Positions 24,799 through 52,189 of a DNA stretch of 64,000 bases are shown one piece after another. The notes beneath the pieces were generated by a model. The model was not told the DNA's origin. It saw only the letters and a list, made by a program, of their open reading frames with translations, and made no database searches. The position numbers and the translations under genes were made by a program. This DNA comes from Acestrorhynchus altus (lineage: Eukaryota > Chordata > Actinopteri > Characiformes > Acestrorhynchidae): NCBI GenBank assembly GCA_034509495.1, contig CM067518.1:5429028-5493027 (forward strand), read 5' to 3'. Numbering within the stretch: position 1 is the first letter of the stretch; each line of letters starts with the position of its first letter.

Positions 24799-24880
24799 GA
24801 GGATGTATTCTGTGACATATCCTCGGTTCCACTAAAGCTGAAACCAGTTCAAGAACCAGAGTTCTTTTATTGCAAAAGGC
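24799..24880. repeat. Dispersed repeat, second copy of 2,073-2,215
   Basis: It shares 'gatgtattctgtgaca' and 'tcctcggttccactaaa', then 'accagttcaagaaccagagttctttt', with the zbtb48 intron copy. Confidence 0.6.
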
Positions 24881-25913
24881 CTGAGACACACCACTAAGTT
24901 GGGCTAGGCAGGGTTATGCTATACTGCTATTGTGGCCCTTCTATTGTTGGTAATATAAACAAGCCAATACATATATATCACCTATAAATGTAAACATAAT
25001 TCAAACTGGGTTGTAAACACTTATAAAACTTATAAAACCAGATTTGAGTATTTGTCCTCCAAACCAAAGTCATATTCCTTCTATTTATACATCAAAGGAG
25101 AGCAGAAGATACTTAATTAGTGCGTTCATCATCTTTCTTTGTCATCATTGACCAAGTTGGATTTAACATGCACCTGTGACATTGTGGCAGACGCTCTCAG
25201 CAAGGTCCTGAATAATCTTCAATAGCTTCGAGTGACACTTAAGAAGGTGCAGAGATGGGTGGGCCAATATTAACCACTTATTATCACTGTCATAATGACT
25301 TTCCCAAGGCACTGCTGTTTTCTGCTAACAAAAGAAACAGAACAACGCAAACTGCATTTCAAGACCCAGAGATTCAGAAAGAGCACTAAGCCTCAGTTAA
25401 AGGATTAGTTATCAGTGAAAGTTGTAATACAACATTTTTGTTACCACAGGAATTGGGAAACACCTCATGCTCAGACTGGCCACATTTGAAATGGCCAAGA
25501 TTGATCAAGTTAAAAGTTAGCTTGGCTATAGGTTTGTAGTGGTATACTGCTTTTAGGTAAACCATGGTATATAAAATGATAGTTACTATGCTGGGTACAA
25601 TTGATTAATAATAAGTTTTCAGCATTAAAAAGCTTAACTGATGTCACTATTGAACAAAAATTATCAGCAGATTAATCCATAATGGAATGTTCTCCTTGTT
25701 TGTGTACAGTACCAATCGAAAGTGTTCAACTCTTCATTCCTTAAAGGAAAATGTCACCAAAATGTTCCCTTCCAGTACATTAAACCAAATGGAAATGTAA
25801 TTAAAAGCACATGACCAATAGACAACATTCCTCTAGAAGTGAGTATTTTGTCTATTTGTAATTATTCACAAAGTATTTTAGTTTATATGAGATATTATAA
25901 CAGTATTAGGTAA

Positions 25914-26115
25914 CTACACCATATTGATGTTTCCAAGTTGGAACTTCAGATCCTTCAAATCCTTACAGCAGTGTTCCAAATATATAATAGAAAGCCTTTT
26001 CTGGACAGTAGAGACAGTAACTCCAACAAAGGCTGGATAAAATCTTTTTAGCACCCTCGATTTCAGAAGAAACAAGGAATAAGCAGGTGTCCCAATACTT
26101 TTGTCCATATAATGT
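25914..26115. mobile_element. MITE family A, one half
   Basis: 'tccttacagcagtgttccaaa', 'agaaagccttttctggacag' and the end 'ggtgtcccaatacttttgtcc' match the right half of the 61,900 copy. Confidence 0.65.
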
Positions 26116-26289
26116 AAATTGCAATTAGTATTGTAATAAAATGTTATCAATATAAAAAAAAGTAGCTTGTCATTTCTTATACATTCAGTCAAGTGTGATG
26201 ACCAACACAAACTGTGCTGAAGCAGATGAGCTTCTGTCTCTGGCTTTACATCTACAATGTGGACCAACTAAGTAGGGGGTTGACAGTCA

Positions 26290-26530
26290 GTGGACACAGT
26301 GTTAAAACTCTCCAGCAGCACTGCTGGGTCTGATCTACTCATACCAGCGCAACACACACTAACACACCTCCACCATGTCAGTGTCACTGTCCGCATAATG
26401 TCACTGTCCACATAATACATGCTTTGTAGTGGTCATGTGGAGTCCTGATCATTGAAGAACAGGTGGAAAGGAGGCTAATAGAGTATGCAGAAAAACAGAT
26501 GGACTACAGTCTGAAATGATAGAACTACAA
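26290..26530. repeat. Dispersed repeat F, copy 2
   Basis: Collinear with 17,800-18,095. Shared blocks are 'ccagcagcactgctgggtctgatct', 'gcaacacac', 'catgtggagtcctgatcattgaagaacag' and 'gatggactacagt...atagaacta'. Confidence 0.65.
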
Positions 26531-26639
26531 TGTCATATCACCACTTTACCACTGAGTTAATGATGTTCAGGCTCAGGGACTCTGAAGACAATAACAGAAG
26601 CTTCAGTTTGGGTTTCATCAGGTGATTCATGATGATTTT

Positions 26640-26930
26640 AAAGTATACTTTGGATCAATGTACTATTATAAAAGTCACCCTCTTTTAAATGTCATCCTGG
26701 ATTTGCTGGTATTTTGTGCAGCCCATTCTGGTTTCCACCGATGCAATACGACTGATGGCTGATTGTTGCAACACAACCCCAAAGCATGAGCAATCCACCC
26801 ACATGCTTCATAGTTGGCAAAGTCTTCTTGTCATTGCTCAAAACGTACCTTTTACTGATTGTATCCAAATAGTTGTTGTTGCTTTTTACTTCAACAGCAA
26901 TTGTTCCTTAAATGCATCTGGCTTGTCTTG
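26640..26930 (-). pseudogene. Fossil Tc1-like transposase fragment
   Basis: Read on the minus strand, 26,740-26,830 gives PTMKHVGGLLMLWGCVAT-like sequence, the conserved 'KHGGGSVMLWGC' block of Tc1 transposases. The surrounding frame is broken. Confidence 0.65.
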
Positions 26931-27170
26931 ATGTTCTGTACCATGTGATGTGTTTGTGGGTATTGTTTCCATCTTATGACTCTTACGTGGTGATTATGTT
27001 TATGGAAGTGCCTCATGTTGCTGAGTGTCAGCACAAGGTTTGAAAGGATAATACATAAAGATGGAACCAAATGGAAATTTGGTTCAGTGGACATTTTCCT
27101 ATTTACAGTTGGTGGCATTCCTAAAAGAGTTTTTTGTAGCTGTAACACTGGATCTAAAAAGCTAAGTCTG

Positions 27171-27355
27171 TTTCTCAACCCTGGTCCTGGAGGCACCCTG
27201 CCCTGTACATTTTAATGGATTCTCTGCTTTAACCCTCATCCCTTAACCCCTGCCCTCGAAGGACCTGTAAATGAGCTGATTAGTTGATTCAGGTGTGAAA
27301 AGGTAAAGCACTAAAATGTTTAGGGCAGGGTGCCTCCAGGACCGGGGTTGAGAAA
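27171..27355. repeat. Fold-back (hairpin) element, family B
   Basis: The left arm (tttctcaaccctggtcctgg and following) and right arm (ccaggaccggggttgagaaa) are about 45-base inverted complements around a roughly 95-base loop. The loop includes 'gagctgattagttgattcagg'. Related single arms lie at 9,640, 15,195, 41,750, 45,985 and 61,190. Confidence 0.75.
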
Positions 27356-27979
27356 CATTGGCCTACACAACTCAAGACCATTATTCATCCACTAAACTCC
27401 AGTGCTTCAGTGTCCAGTGACAGTGTTTACAGCACTCCGGTCAAACTGTTGCTTTGGAAACCCATTTTCTTAAGTTCTTAGGCTGATGTTGGTCCAGAGG
27501 CAGTTCAGAGCACTCTGTAGTGAGTAATAGAGTATAAATGCTGTTGTTGATCCTACACGCCTACATTCCACAAAAATAGTGTTAACCAGGGGCCAGAGAT
27601 TTCTCACGTGTGTCAAAATGACGTCTAGTCAACTTTTGAAATCCTTTATAGTTATTCTGTAGACCTTGCATGGCTTAGGGCATGATGTACATCTTTTAAC
27701 AATGATTGTGGCTGAGACACCTGAGCTCAACCAGATATACAGGCCTAATGAGATTTTTCAGCCTTCAGTAAAGGAACAAATGGGCAGGCAGCGATTCAGT
27801 TTTAGACACAAGCTGTGGGGTTCAGCATGGTGAATGCTGCCATCTTGGCTTCAACTTCCATTTTTCAAAGGAGAATGTAGGTGTGCGACACATGGAAATG
27901 GTAGAGAAGATCACCTGAAAAACAACTTCAATTATTCATCCTCTTTTTACATGAAACCACAGAACTGACCATAAGGTCT

Positions 27980-29060
27980 ACAGAATGTGATCAATATGCT
28001 GTCCACCATGTGTGAGTTGTCAAGCTATCCTTTTCACCCCTTCCTGATGAACTGTCACCAAACATCTCTCTCAATGTTTGCACAAGGATCAGCAAATCTG
28101 TATTGATGATGAACAACAGTCTGGATCTTTAGAGAGTCATCAAGTGCCTTGACATGACCCAGTCGATTGTACCCCTACGACTAATCCAGCTTTTGGGAAA
28201 GTGAACATCCACATCCAGTCTCTGGCAGTAATGAGGTGGTTTCCATAACAATGAGGTTGTCTCCATAATGAGATGGAGTGCTGGCTTGCTGGATGAAATC
28301 AGGGAATGTTCATATCTTCCGACAACAGTGACGGAAACTTGCAACAACCTTACATATGGGTCTACTCTAATCTTCTGTCAATGAAGAAAAGTTCACTTCA
28401 ATTCAGGTACGCCATACACCACACCACACCATGATTTCGAGTGAGGCAATCATGTTAAATGGTTCAGTCCAGTGAACGTTTTTGTCTGTGATTCTGTTTC
28501 TGGTCCCGCCATTGCCAAAGAAATTTGCTTCATCGCTGAAGCAAACCTAATCAGGAACATGAGGGTTTATGTGAAGTTGTCACTCATTCTGCAAATTCTC
28601 AGTCAGATGCTGCAGCAGAAAGCAGCACAAGGGTGAGCTCAACACGTTCTTCTGCTGATAAAGTCATACTTCACATCACTTGTACAGAAGACAGATCACT
28701 GTTATTTTCCTGGCGAAATTCCCAACCAGTTTGATGTGTCACACACCTGCTTTCCCATTTGAAAAGGTGTTAAAGGTGAATCCAAGATGTTGGAGAAATT
28801 GGACCTGAAGATGCCAAATCATTGTCATGCTATATGGGTCTTTCCTTACTGTGTGGACACTGGAATAATGGAATTATTGTGATCAGATGGAATGAGTCCA
28901 TGGACATGCAGTTGTCATTGCCAATGTTCTCTTGAAATGCATCCATATTTCTGGTCTTTCTGTAACATTTGTCAACAACCTCATAACACCAGCTGCAGGT
29001 CTACATAGGACTCATGAATGTCAATGTATGACTTGGAACCAAGTTACCTGTGGACTTTTA
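27980..29060 (-). pseudogene. Probable fossil mariner-type transposase
   Basis: On the minus strand around 28,420-28,560 the frame reads 'FSDEANFFGNGGTRNR', then 'VHWTEPFNM', then 'VVWCGV'. This resembles the catalytic block (FSDE..F, ..NPH, VWCG) of mariner-like transposases. Stops and frameshifts are present and the ends are not identified. Confidence 0.5.
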
Positions 29061-29314
29061 ATGTTTTATGAAGGGACCTTATGTAGGGACCTTAAACTGA
29101 AGTATTAAGTTTTAATGAGCGGCTAAGATTGCAGTGAGTCACTAGCTTCCACTCTCCAATAACTATTAGTGAGTTTGTTCCCATGGAATAGTGAGGACTG
29201 CTACAATATCTTCAAGGAAACTCCACACTGATTATTATTAAGGCCAATGTGTTCCTGTCCACTGGAGAAGGACTCTCTAAAACACATGGCAGTTGTGTCT
29301 ACCTGGGCTTTGTA

Positions 29315-29322
29315 TACACACA

Positions 29323-29366
<44 letters not shown>
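29315..29366. repeat. (AC)n microsatellite
   Basis: About 25 AC units with two interruptions (cata, cgca), in intergenic DNA. Confidence 0.95.
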
Positions 29367-31326
29367 GTTGCCTGGAGATGGAAGCAGCTGCAGTCAAGGC
29401 CATCTTGAGAGTCAGGCCTTTTGTTTCATGTATCTGACAAGCTTGACACCATATTTTATTTCTCGATTCCTTTTGGAACACTGTGGAATTCATCTGAATG
29501 TACACCCTATGGTGTGTGGGCATGTGGGTGGCCATGCAGGTAGGTGCCAAACATTCCTGCAGGATGTCATGATTTCACAATTGCTATTTAATGCACATTT
29601 CATGATTTTCTATCAATGCTATGATCACATTGAAACCATGTTAAGTAATCATAAATAACCAAAGGTTAAAGATTCCCAGATAACCTTTTCGGGTTTGTAT
29701 GGATAACCCAGCTGGGGACAACGTCATCTATGGGTTCCATGTTAACCCCATATATGGATGCCCTCCAGGTTCCTTGATGTGACCAGGGTTGGGCTGTACA
29801 ATTTACATGGGGCCTCAATGGGACCTGGACCTAACCCACAGTTCACCAATGTGAAGATCACATGAGCATATTGGTTGGATAATATATACAAAGCAGCACT
29901 AGGAGCCTGAAAACCTTAATTTTGTTCTTACGGTTTGAGACAGTTTTTAAAATTTAAGAAATAAAACACTGGGACACTAAAGAAGAAAACTAAGCAAATG
30001 TACAAAATGAAATGAGAAAAACTGTTCAGGCCTTACCTCACTAATCACGTACCACTGCAACCCAGTGCAGGGGTCAGCAACCCTGCTCCTTGAGAGCTAC
30101 CTTTTTGCAGGTTTCAGTATGTTTAAGGGCAATTCCACTGATTTTTCAAATGGTATAATAGGGATAAATCCCAGATCACAGACAATTCTAGGCCAAATAT
30201 GGGTAAATTAAAGTGCAGACTTATGCCGTTATGGCAAGGGCAAGAATATTGTGAAACAAACCAAACCAAATGTTCCAGAACACACATTCAGGCTAAGTCT
30301 TTGGCACCTTTTGCAAAGGTGATATGAAGGCAAATGAAAATAGTGTGGCCATGACTATCTGGGATGTTTGGTTGCATCCTTGAATGTTTGGCAGTTGGTG
30401 CTTCAAGGAACCTTCAATAAAAGGACAAGGATTTTGGTCCTTGAAAAAAATCATTGAATGTCCTTCAATGATATTATACTTAACAGTGTAGTCTGCCACC
30501 CAAAATGTTCTCAATGTGTCTCTTGGCCATGAATGATAAATGGAAAGGGTGAGAAACCTGGCCCAAACCTGATGTCTGAACCACACAAAAAGAAGCTCTT
30601 GGGCACCAGGCAGCATATTTATAACCCTTTCTGTTAAGAGCTTTCTTTGATGAAATTTTTAGAGGCACTGAAGTCTTAAGATGTCCAGTTCCATGGTTGT
30701 TGAAATAAGTAAGTTCTCAACAGTTTGATTTTGTCAGGCTTGTTCACACTACATGTTTTTCTTAGTCCTTTCCATCCTCTATTCTTGATATAAAGAGGAA
30801 AAGGTAATCTGGAGAGAAGTTACATAGTCCATGAGCTTCTGGCAGATGTTTTGGAGCAAACTATGGTCCCCAGGGAAAATGGAAGGATTGTGTTTACTGT
30901 GTACATTAAGCATGCAGGTGATGGAGCACTTCTTAGAAATCATGAGAGCCAACATTCATGAAACATGAAAATACCTGTTGTACAGCTTAATCCATTTTAC
31001 ACTGTTAGACCACTTTTCCCAAATGCATATTTACTGGCAAAACCAAGTTGCTTGGAACTTTGCATATTCCAGCCAATATCTAGAACCTACTTTAGGGTTT
31101 TGAAATAAGTTCTAAAGAATGGCACCAGCTGAGGTGATCATTTGGGCTTTGTCTGGAAACAATACAAATGAAACCAGCAGAACAACCACTTTGTTAAAGT
31201 GCTTTCATCTATTACCTCTTGAGATGTTCCACTGTGAATTTTAAGGTGTGCTTAGGGTTGTTATTCTGCTGTATACCTTCAGCATTTTTACATACATTTC
31301 AAAGACTTCCAGGATTTTCTTTTCTT

Positions 31327-31610
31327 TTAATAATTCTCCTTTTCCAACACCAATGAAATGTTCCCTGTTCCACTGGCTGCAGCACAATCCCAAAATGCAA
31401 TCCATCCACTCCCATTCTTAACAGTTGGAGAGGTGTGCTTTTGATGAATTTCGCAAACATTTTTCCTACTTTTTTCATTTACTTTATGGGTTTTTTGGAG
31501 ACAATTTTCCCTAATACTCACATAACAGCTTGTGCATGCCATTGTAGGTTCATGGGTTTGTTCTGGTGACCTCTGTCCAGTTTCACGTCCATCGTTGGTC
31601 TGCAATCTGG
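31327..31610 (-). pseudogene. Fossil Tc1-like transposase fragment
   Basis: The minus strand reads 'SPTVKNGSGWIAFWDCAAAS', then 'GTGNI'. This is clearly a worn version of the Tc1 'PTVKHGGGSVMVWGCF' block. The preceding 30,240-31,300 stretch has the same worn look but no clear motif. Confidence 0.7.
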
Positions 31611-31967
31611 ATTCTCACCATCCGGCTGTAAAGTGATAGCGCAGACCTGCCGTCTGGCGCGCTTTTCTCAGTTTCTGAATAAATCTGTATTGGGTTTCAA
31701 GATGCCGATACTGGAGACGGTATTTAATTGCTTTTCCATCCATTATTCATGTCTACGGAGGTAACGCTTGTAAACGTATTGCACCCTCTCCAGAACTTTA
31801 ATTAATTTGTTGTCGATGCAGGAACATTATGTAGTCTCAGGGGGGTTGACTGGGGGGTTTTATTATAGATTATGCCAAACATTAGTAGTTAAGAAGTAGT
31901 AAAAGTAGGGGGTGTTAAGATAACATCAGGAGATGGGAGAAATCCAGGGCCACAAAGGAAAATCCAG

Positions 31968-32175
31968 GTCCAGGGTTTTGTTCTGACTGCCTGGTCGGCT
32001 CTGCCACTATGCACTGTTACAGGCAGTCGGAACAAAATCCCGGACATGGATTTTCCTGTCTGGACCTAGATTTTCATTTCTGGTGCTGAATTTCCCCCAA
32101 TATTCACTGAGAAACAGCTCAATGTGGGCCCAATCAGACTCAGCAGAGCCAACCAGGCAGTCGGAATATAATCCT
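31968..32175. repeat. Fold-back repeat upstream of galnt6
   Basis: A 26-base block at 31,968-31,993 (gtccagggttttgttctgac and following) is the near-perfect inverted complement of 32,020-32,045. A third diverged copy lies at 32,153-32,175, in the orientation of the second. The arms are separated by only 26 bases. It ends about 100 bases before the galnt6 promoter region. Confidence 0.75.
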
Positions 32176-32249
32176 GGTGCGGATTTAATTTCTGGACCTG
32201 GTTTTCCCCGACAGGTTGATTGAGAAACAGCCAAGAATGGGACGGCGTT

Positions 32250-32484
32250 AGGACCCAGAGGACTCCTCCCCTTGGCGTATCTGAATGGCACCTGTAGCGT
32301 TCAAAGGGAAGCGGGGAGGCCAGTGTGGCCGCGCTCCTATCCTCACCGTGGCCCCTTCACTCTCTGCCCCCTAGAAGTTCGCACACACAGCTGCTCTCCA
32401 TCCTCTGTGAGGGACCTGCACTGCCGGGGAGACGAGGGGCCAGCAGGCTGCCTGTGTGAGGGCTCCAGAGGGACGTTGTTACAG
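32250..32484 (+). promoter_or_regulatory. galnt6: galnt6 promoter and probable non-coding first exon
   Basis: GC-rich sequence ends TTACAG followed by GTAAGG (donor at 32,485). The next acceptor is at 33,646, giving an exon starting 14 bases before the galnt6 ATG. The intron 32,485-33,646 shows no other gene. The transcription start is not resolved. Confidence 0.5.
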
Positions 32485-33660
32485 GTAAGGAAGCTCACAA
32501 GACTTCACTACTAGTGTGAAAGTGGCTCGAGCTCGTCCCTGTGGCAACCACGTCCCCCATACTCTGGGGGAATGTTGTTTTCTGATCCATTTCCAGCGCT
32601 CAAACTACATTTCTACCTGATTTTCACTACTTCTGTCTGTCTTTTCTTCCTCCTCCCAGGGTCAGGGGTTGTTTTCCAACCATTTATTTGCTGTAAAACC
32701 CTGCAAACCTGATGTTTTCCAGTCCAGGGTGTTTGTTTATGTGGTAAAATGTACATACAATGTAACAGAAGGCTTTTAAAAGGCTTCCTCGTGTGTCATT
32801 TAGTGAAAGCAGTTTCCTGTTGGTGTCTCTCAGTCAACTGCTGAGCTGCTGTCGTTGTGGAGGAAGTGCAAGAGACAACACTGCTGTGAGAACCTCACCA
32901 CTGTTTCACACTTTCCCTGCACCAGAGCTTTCACACTAATAGCCCCACAGGTGGCACACACTGGCTGGGTGGGTTGGGGGCTCTTCCCACTTGAAAACCA
33001 GGCATTTCTGTGGCCTTGGTGAAGGTCAGAAGGCTGCAGGTCTTCACCAGGGTACCTGAAGTCCTGAAGTTCTCCAGAGATAGCAGGTCCTCATCCTTCT
33101 TAGTCAGCCGAGGATTTTGGGGATGGTAAGAAAGGAATGCTGCTCCCTACGCCTTACATTGTTCTGGTTTGCGTCAGAGCGAACTTTGCAGGTGAACCTG
33201 TCCTGTGGCCTGGGAGTATGAGAGTAAGCTTCATGTTCAGTCTTCCGAGACCTTCAGATTTGTGCTTTTCTACTTTGTAATTACAGCCTGATGTGGGAAT
33301 GATGGGTTCTCGCCATCACTCTAGTTGATCTTAATCACTAGAACATCAGTAGGTTTAAATTGCCAGCCTCCGGCTTGGATCAGAGTCCTTGTTTCCGGTT
33401 AAGTGACAGCTGCGTCTGGAAGAGAGCCTGCAACTGCTTGTGGTGAGCTGATGCAAAGTGTGAGGTGTTGCCTCATTACGCATAGTGGGAGAGTGAGCCT
33501 TGGCCAAGCACTTTAACCACCTGTTGCCACGTCGATCCTGCTGGATCATATCAGGTGTGGCAAGCTGGTTTTCGCGTTGCTCTGTGCTCTGCAGAGCTGT
33601 TGCCCTCTTACCTAACCAATGTTTGCTTCTGTTTTCCATCTTTTAGGACACTTTCACAAG

Positions 33661-48529
<14,869 letters not shown>

Positions 48530-49188
48530 CCTCCCTTTCAATCCACCTGAAGAGCAAGGACATCTACGCCAACAGACCCCAATGAAACGACAGATTTAAC
48601 TCCAGGTCACTCATAATCTGAGTGAACAGACGCTTCTATCCATATCACAGAACAACCAAAGACCTGTACTACCACTGTGCTGAAGTGAGACTCAGGGAAG
48701 ACAAGCAGAGGTACTGTCTCTGAAAGTGAACGGCATGTGAGACAGACTCGCCTGGCAGCAGTATTGTTTACATGTGTGGCCGCTGAATGTGCCGCCTTCT
48801 TCATAATGTCCAAAACTACTGCTTTAAAAAAATACTGACAGTTTATTTATGTTTTTAAAAGTGTGTTGAGAGGATGTGCTTTTTAGGAAGCTGGTGGCCT
48901 TTATCATGCCAAAAAGATACTGTAGATTTTGTCACTAAATAATTCAGTTGTACAGAATGGGTTGATTTCCCTCAAGCCAAAGGTTGAGTATCTCTTAATC
49001 ATACTCCAGTGGAGGGTTTATTGAAGCAGCCTAATCAGTCAGTCAAGGCGCTAAAAAAAAAAAAAAAAAAAAGAAAAGAAAAATGATGTTAATCTAATTG
49101 CACCTCTTCTGCTGGACAGTCATGGTGTTGATTTAAATTGGGAAAATCCTGTGTGAATGAACCCCCCATCAGTTGTTTTCTTGTTGTA

Positions 49189-49194
49189 ATTAAA
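49189..49194 (+). terminator. Poly(A) signal ATTAAA of galnt6
   Basis: A common variant hexamer about 660 bases after the galnt6 stop at 48,527-48,529. A 20-base poly(A) run at about 49,052 precedes it inside the 3' UTR. Confidence 0.6.
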
Positions 49195-49859
49195 GATTCC
49201 TTGTGACTTTTCAGTCCTCACACCTTCTTCATTGGAATTTTTTTTATATGTTAATCGCTTAAAATGCCAATGATTTGTTGTTAGTTATCATTGTGCCACA
49301 TTACAATTTAATCATCTTTAAATATGATCTGGGAATTGATGGTATTGCAAGAGCTATTTTGGCCTTAATAAGGTTAATAAATAATTGAGTGAGTGAATGG
49401 TTACACTAGGTGACTTGTTTTTACCCTAGTCAAACGCTCATTTACAACACCTTTTACTTCCTCTCTTCATCTTTTAAAACATCAGAAACACATCTATGTT
49501 CATAGGCTAAAAAGGCTGGTTAACAGGTGGAAAGTAACTGTTTATTCTAGAAATACTCAAAATATAAGAACGAAATATAAAATTGCATTGATGGATTTGT
49601 ACTTTTCTGACTTTTCAAATCTGATTTCTTCTAGTTTCGATAGTAACGTGATATTTTCAGACATAAACCTGTGATGTCAAAATGGTGTGAAAAGCAGAAT
49701 CATAACCAAGAAATTACATTTTCGAAGCGAGAGGATGCATATTATCAAGAGTTTAAAAACAGGCTTGTAAACAGAATATTTGTGTTATTTAGCATTTTAT
49801 ATTCATAACTAATCAGTTATCACCGCATTTTATATTCTTCATTTCTCTGCTGTGGGGTT

Positions 49860-50170
49860 TAGGCCGATCGTAGGGAGAGCTGAACATTGTTGTAAAGGAG
49901 GTGCTCAACATGGCGGCGTCCTGGATTTAAACCACATGACCGCAAGGCATGTATACTGGCGGGGGTTATCCCCCAGCAGCCAATGACTGACTGGATCCCA
50001 CCATCCTGTTAAACCAGCCAAACTCGACAGCGAGAAATGTTTCAAACTGAAAGCAAGGCTGTGGCTGAAATATATCATCTGTTCCCTCATTAGTAGTGCG
50101 CTATATAGGGAGACTATGTAGTTTAGTTAAGTAGTGTAGAAACACAGCTCCATTGTTGGCTCATCTAGTT
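49860..50170. repeat. Promoter-proximal dispersed repeat D, copy 2
   Basis: 'gcaaggctgtggctgaaat', 'agtagtgcgctatatagggag' and 'taagtagtgtagaaacacag' match 12,755-12,850 in order. The left part ('atggcggcgtcctgga', 'caccatcctgttaaaccagcc') is not seen elsewhere in the window. Confidence 0.6.
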
Positions 50171-51995
50171 ACATAATGTTCATTTCTATATATCTTAAAG
50201 CTGCTCCTGCATGTCAACAGTCCATCTACTTAAACACATATGTGATGTCTGGGTTGTACCTGCAGAGGATTATCTCTTCTGAGGAACAGAGTCTCCATTC
50301 TTTCCACGTCTAAGAAACTTCTGCATCTCTGGTTCAATAAGTCCCTGCATCAGGTGCCTGACGCTGCCTTGTCTCAAACTCATATTTATTTATTTTATTT
50401 TACTCTGCTTCCACAGGTTGAGAAACCCTGGATTAAACAAGCAGCATGACCAAAATTCAATGCAACATTATGTAGATCTAGACCTGGTTTACTCTTACAA
50501 GCCAAGATCTGCATTTTGCAGGCAGTTACATTTTGGTATTCTAAGTTTCATATCTCAGGATCAGAGTAACCTACAGACATGATATGCAGAACAAACTATC
50601 TTTATTTAACTGTGTGATTCCCATGGCAAGAAATATCAGAGTAATCCAGCTCAGAACACACACAAAACCCACTCATTTCCAACTGAATGTTTACTGCCCT
50701 GTCCATGTGTACATGCTCAACGCATGCAGACTCTGACTGATCAGTGAGGCGGAGCTAGATATCAATGTTGATTATTCGATAACAAAAAACTTAGGTTTTT
50801 GTTTGTTCATTTTTTTTACTTTAAAGTATAATTTTTCAATGATCTTGGAAATTAAGTATGAATTAAGTAGTGAACTTAAGCAAAAAAACACTGGATGATC
50901 AATTTTCTACAGGATGTCTACATGATCAAATTCCTACAAATATTGAAATGCTCTTCATCTCGAACGGCACATAATTTGAGTTGAGTTAATAATATCCGGC
51001 ATGTGTGACCGTCTCCTATAAATGCTTATCTAATATTTTAGTGAATAAAAATACGTCAAACTGCAGAAACATCCCATAAAATTGGCCTCGAATTCTGAAG
51101 ATCAACCGGCTGTTTTCCCAGTGTAGGAAAGTTCACCTGAATGATCAGCTTTTAAACCCCACTGACCACCAAAGACCAGCTCAGACCCTCTGAATCCAGC
51201 AAAAACCGGCCTGGAGCTGGACTTTTAGGAGGGCTGTTAAATGAAGGAGCAGCTGAAGCCTCTGAATATTAGACTGTTGATGTGCATTTTAAAGCAGGAG
51301 AAGAAGACCCTGACAGTTTTGTTTGGGGCCTGTTTGACATTAGAGCCTGAGCTCTATTCTGACCAAAAGACACCTTTTCACACAGTTTCCAGCAGAATCA
51401 CTGCGTCCTGAGCCTGTTTCAGTGTCTTTCTTCCCTCACTGTGAGACACACAAATCCTATTGGCGACCAAGTATCTGAGTCAGTTTCGGACTTAGCCAAT
51501 CGATTTATCACAGATTAGTGATGCGGAGTCGATTCACTGATCCGATTCCTTCCGGATTCCGCCAAGACAGATGCAGTGATCTTGTCGAGTCAAATCAAGG
51601 CGTGTCTGAAATGATACCGATGTTTATAGCTATTTGACACATGACATATCATATTCTAATGATTAATCGTTTATCGTGGTCAACTAATGTGACGGTGTGT
51701 GGTTTTAACGCACGCTGTGTTCCAGGTCCAGCAAGTTAAGAAATCCACCCCTGGATTTGGATCTGACTTCTCCGAAGAGTCCTGACGCAGCAGAGCCGGC
51801 GAGCCGGTCGGATCCAGTCAAATCTTGCCAGCAGGTCTAGGTTTCAGCCTTGATTTCTGTCTGCCCCATTCATAATATTTGATCCTTTACCAAAACCTCT
51901 CTTTATTTAGACAGAAACAGAAAAACTGAAAAACACATGGGTATTTTATTTAAAGAGCACCTCTCAGGTTGACATTAATCTATTTCTGGCACCAG

Positions 51996-51999
<4 letters not shown>

Positions 52000-52067
<68 letters not shown>
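52000..52067. repeat. (AT)n microsatellite
   Basis: About 33 AT units, roughly 500 bases upstream of the g6pd start codon. Confidence 0.95.
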
Positions 52068-52070
<3 letters not shown>

Positions 52071-52189
52071 CCATAGACTTTAATAGGTCTACTTATTTTT
52101 ATATTTATAGATATTTTATAGACTTTAATAAGTGTAAAATATCCAGACAGTGGAAAATATTGTGGTTTTATTGATTTTAAACTCATATA

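Larger units (their letters stand above)
22702..31900. other. Gene-free interval of decayed transposons
   Basis: No splice-joined frame resembling a cellular gene was found on either strand. Recognisable contents are listed separately: three or four transposase fossils, MITE A and repeat F copies, a fold-back element and microsatellites. The parts between them (22,750-23,780; 24,880-25,910; 29,400-30,200) show nothing I recognise. Confidence 0.6.
49195..52189. other. galnt6-g6pd intergenic region
   Basis: No gene seen. Contents: repeat D (49,860-50,170), a fold-back B scrap near 50,410, a GATTC/GAGTC cluster at 51,515-51,600 and an (AT)n tract. Confidence 0.6.

Noticed and set aside
33619..33660. 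Longer galnt6 start at 33,619
   Set aside because: The splice acceptor at 33,646 lies between, so those codons are intronic. The ATG at 33,661 starts the family-typical MRLRRR.
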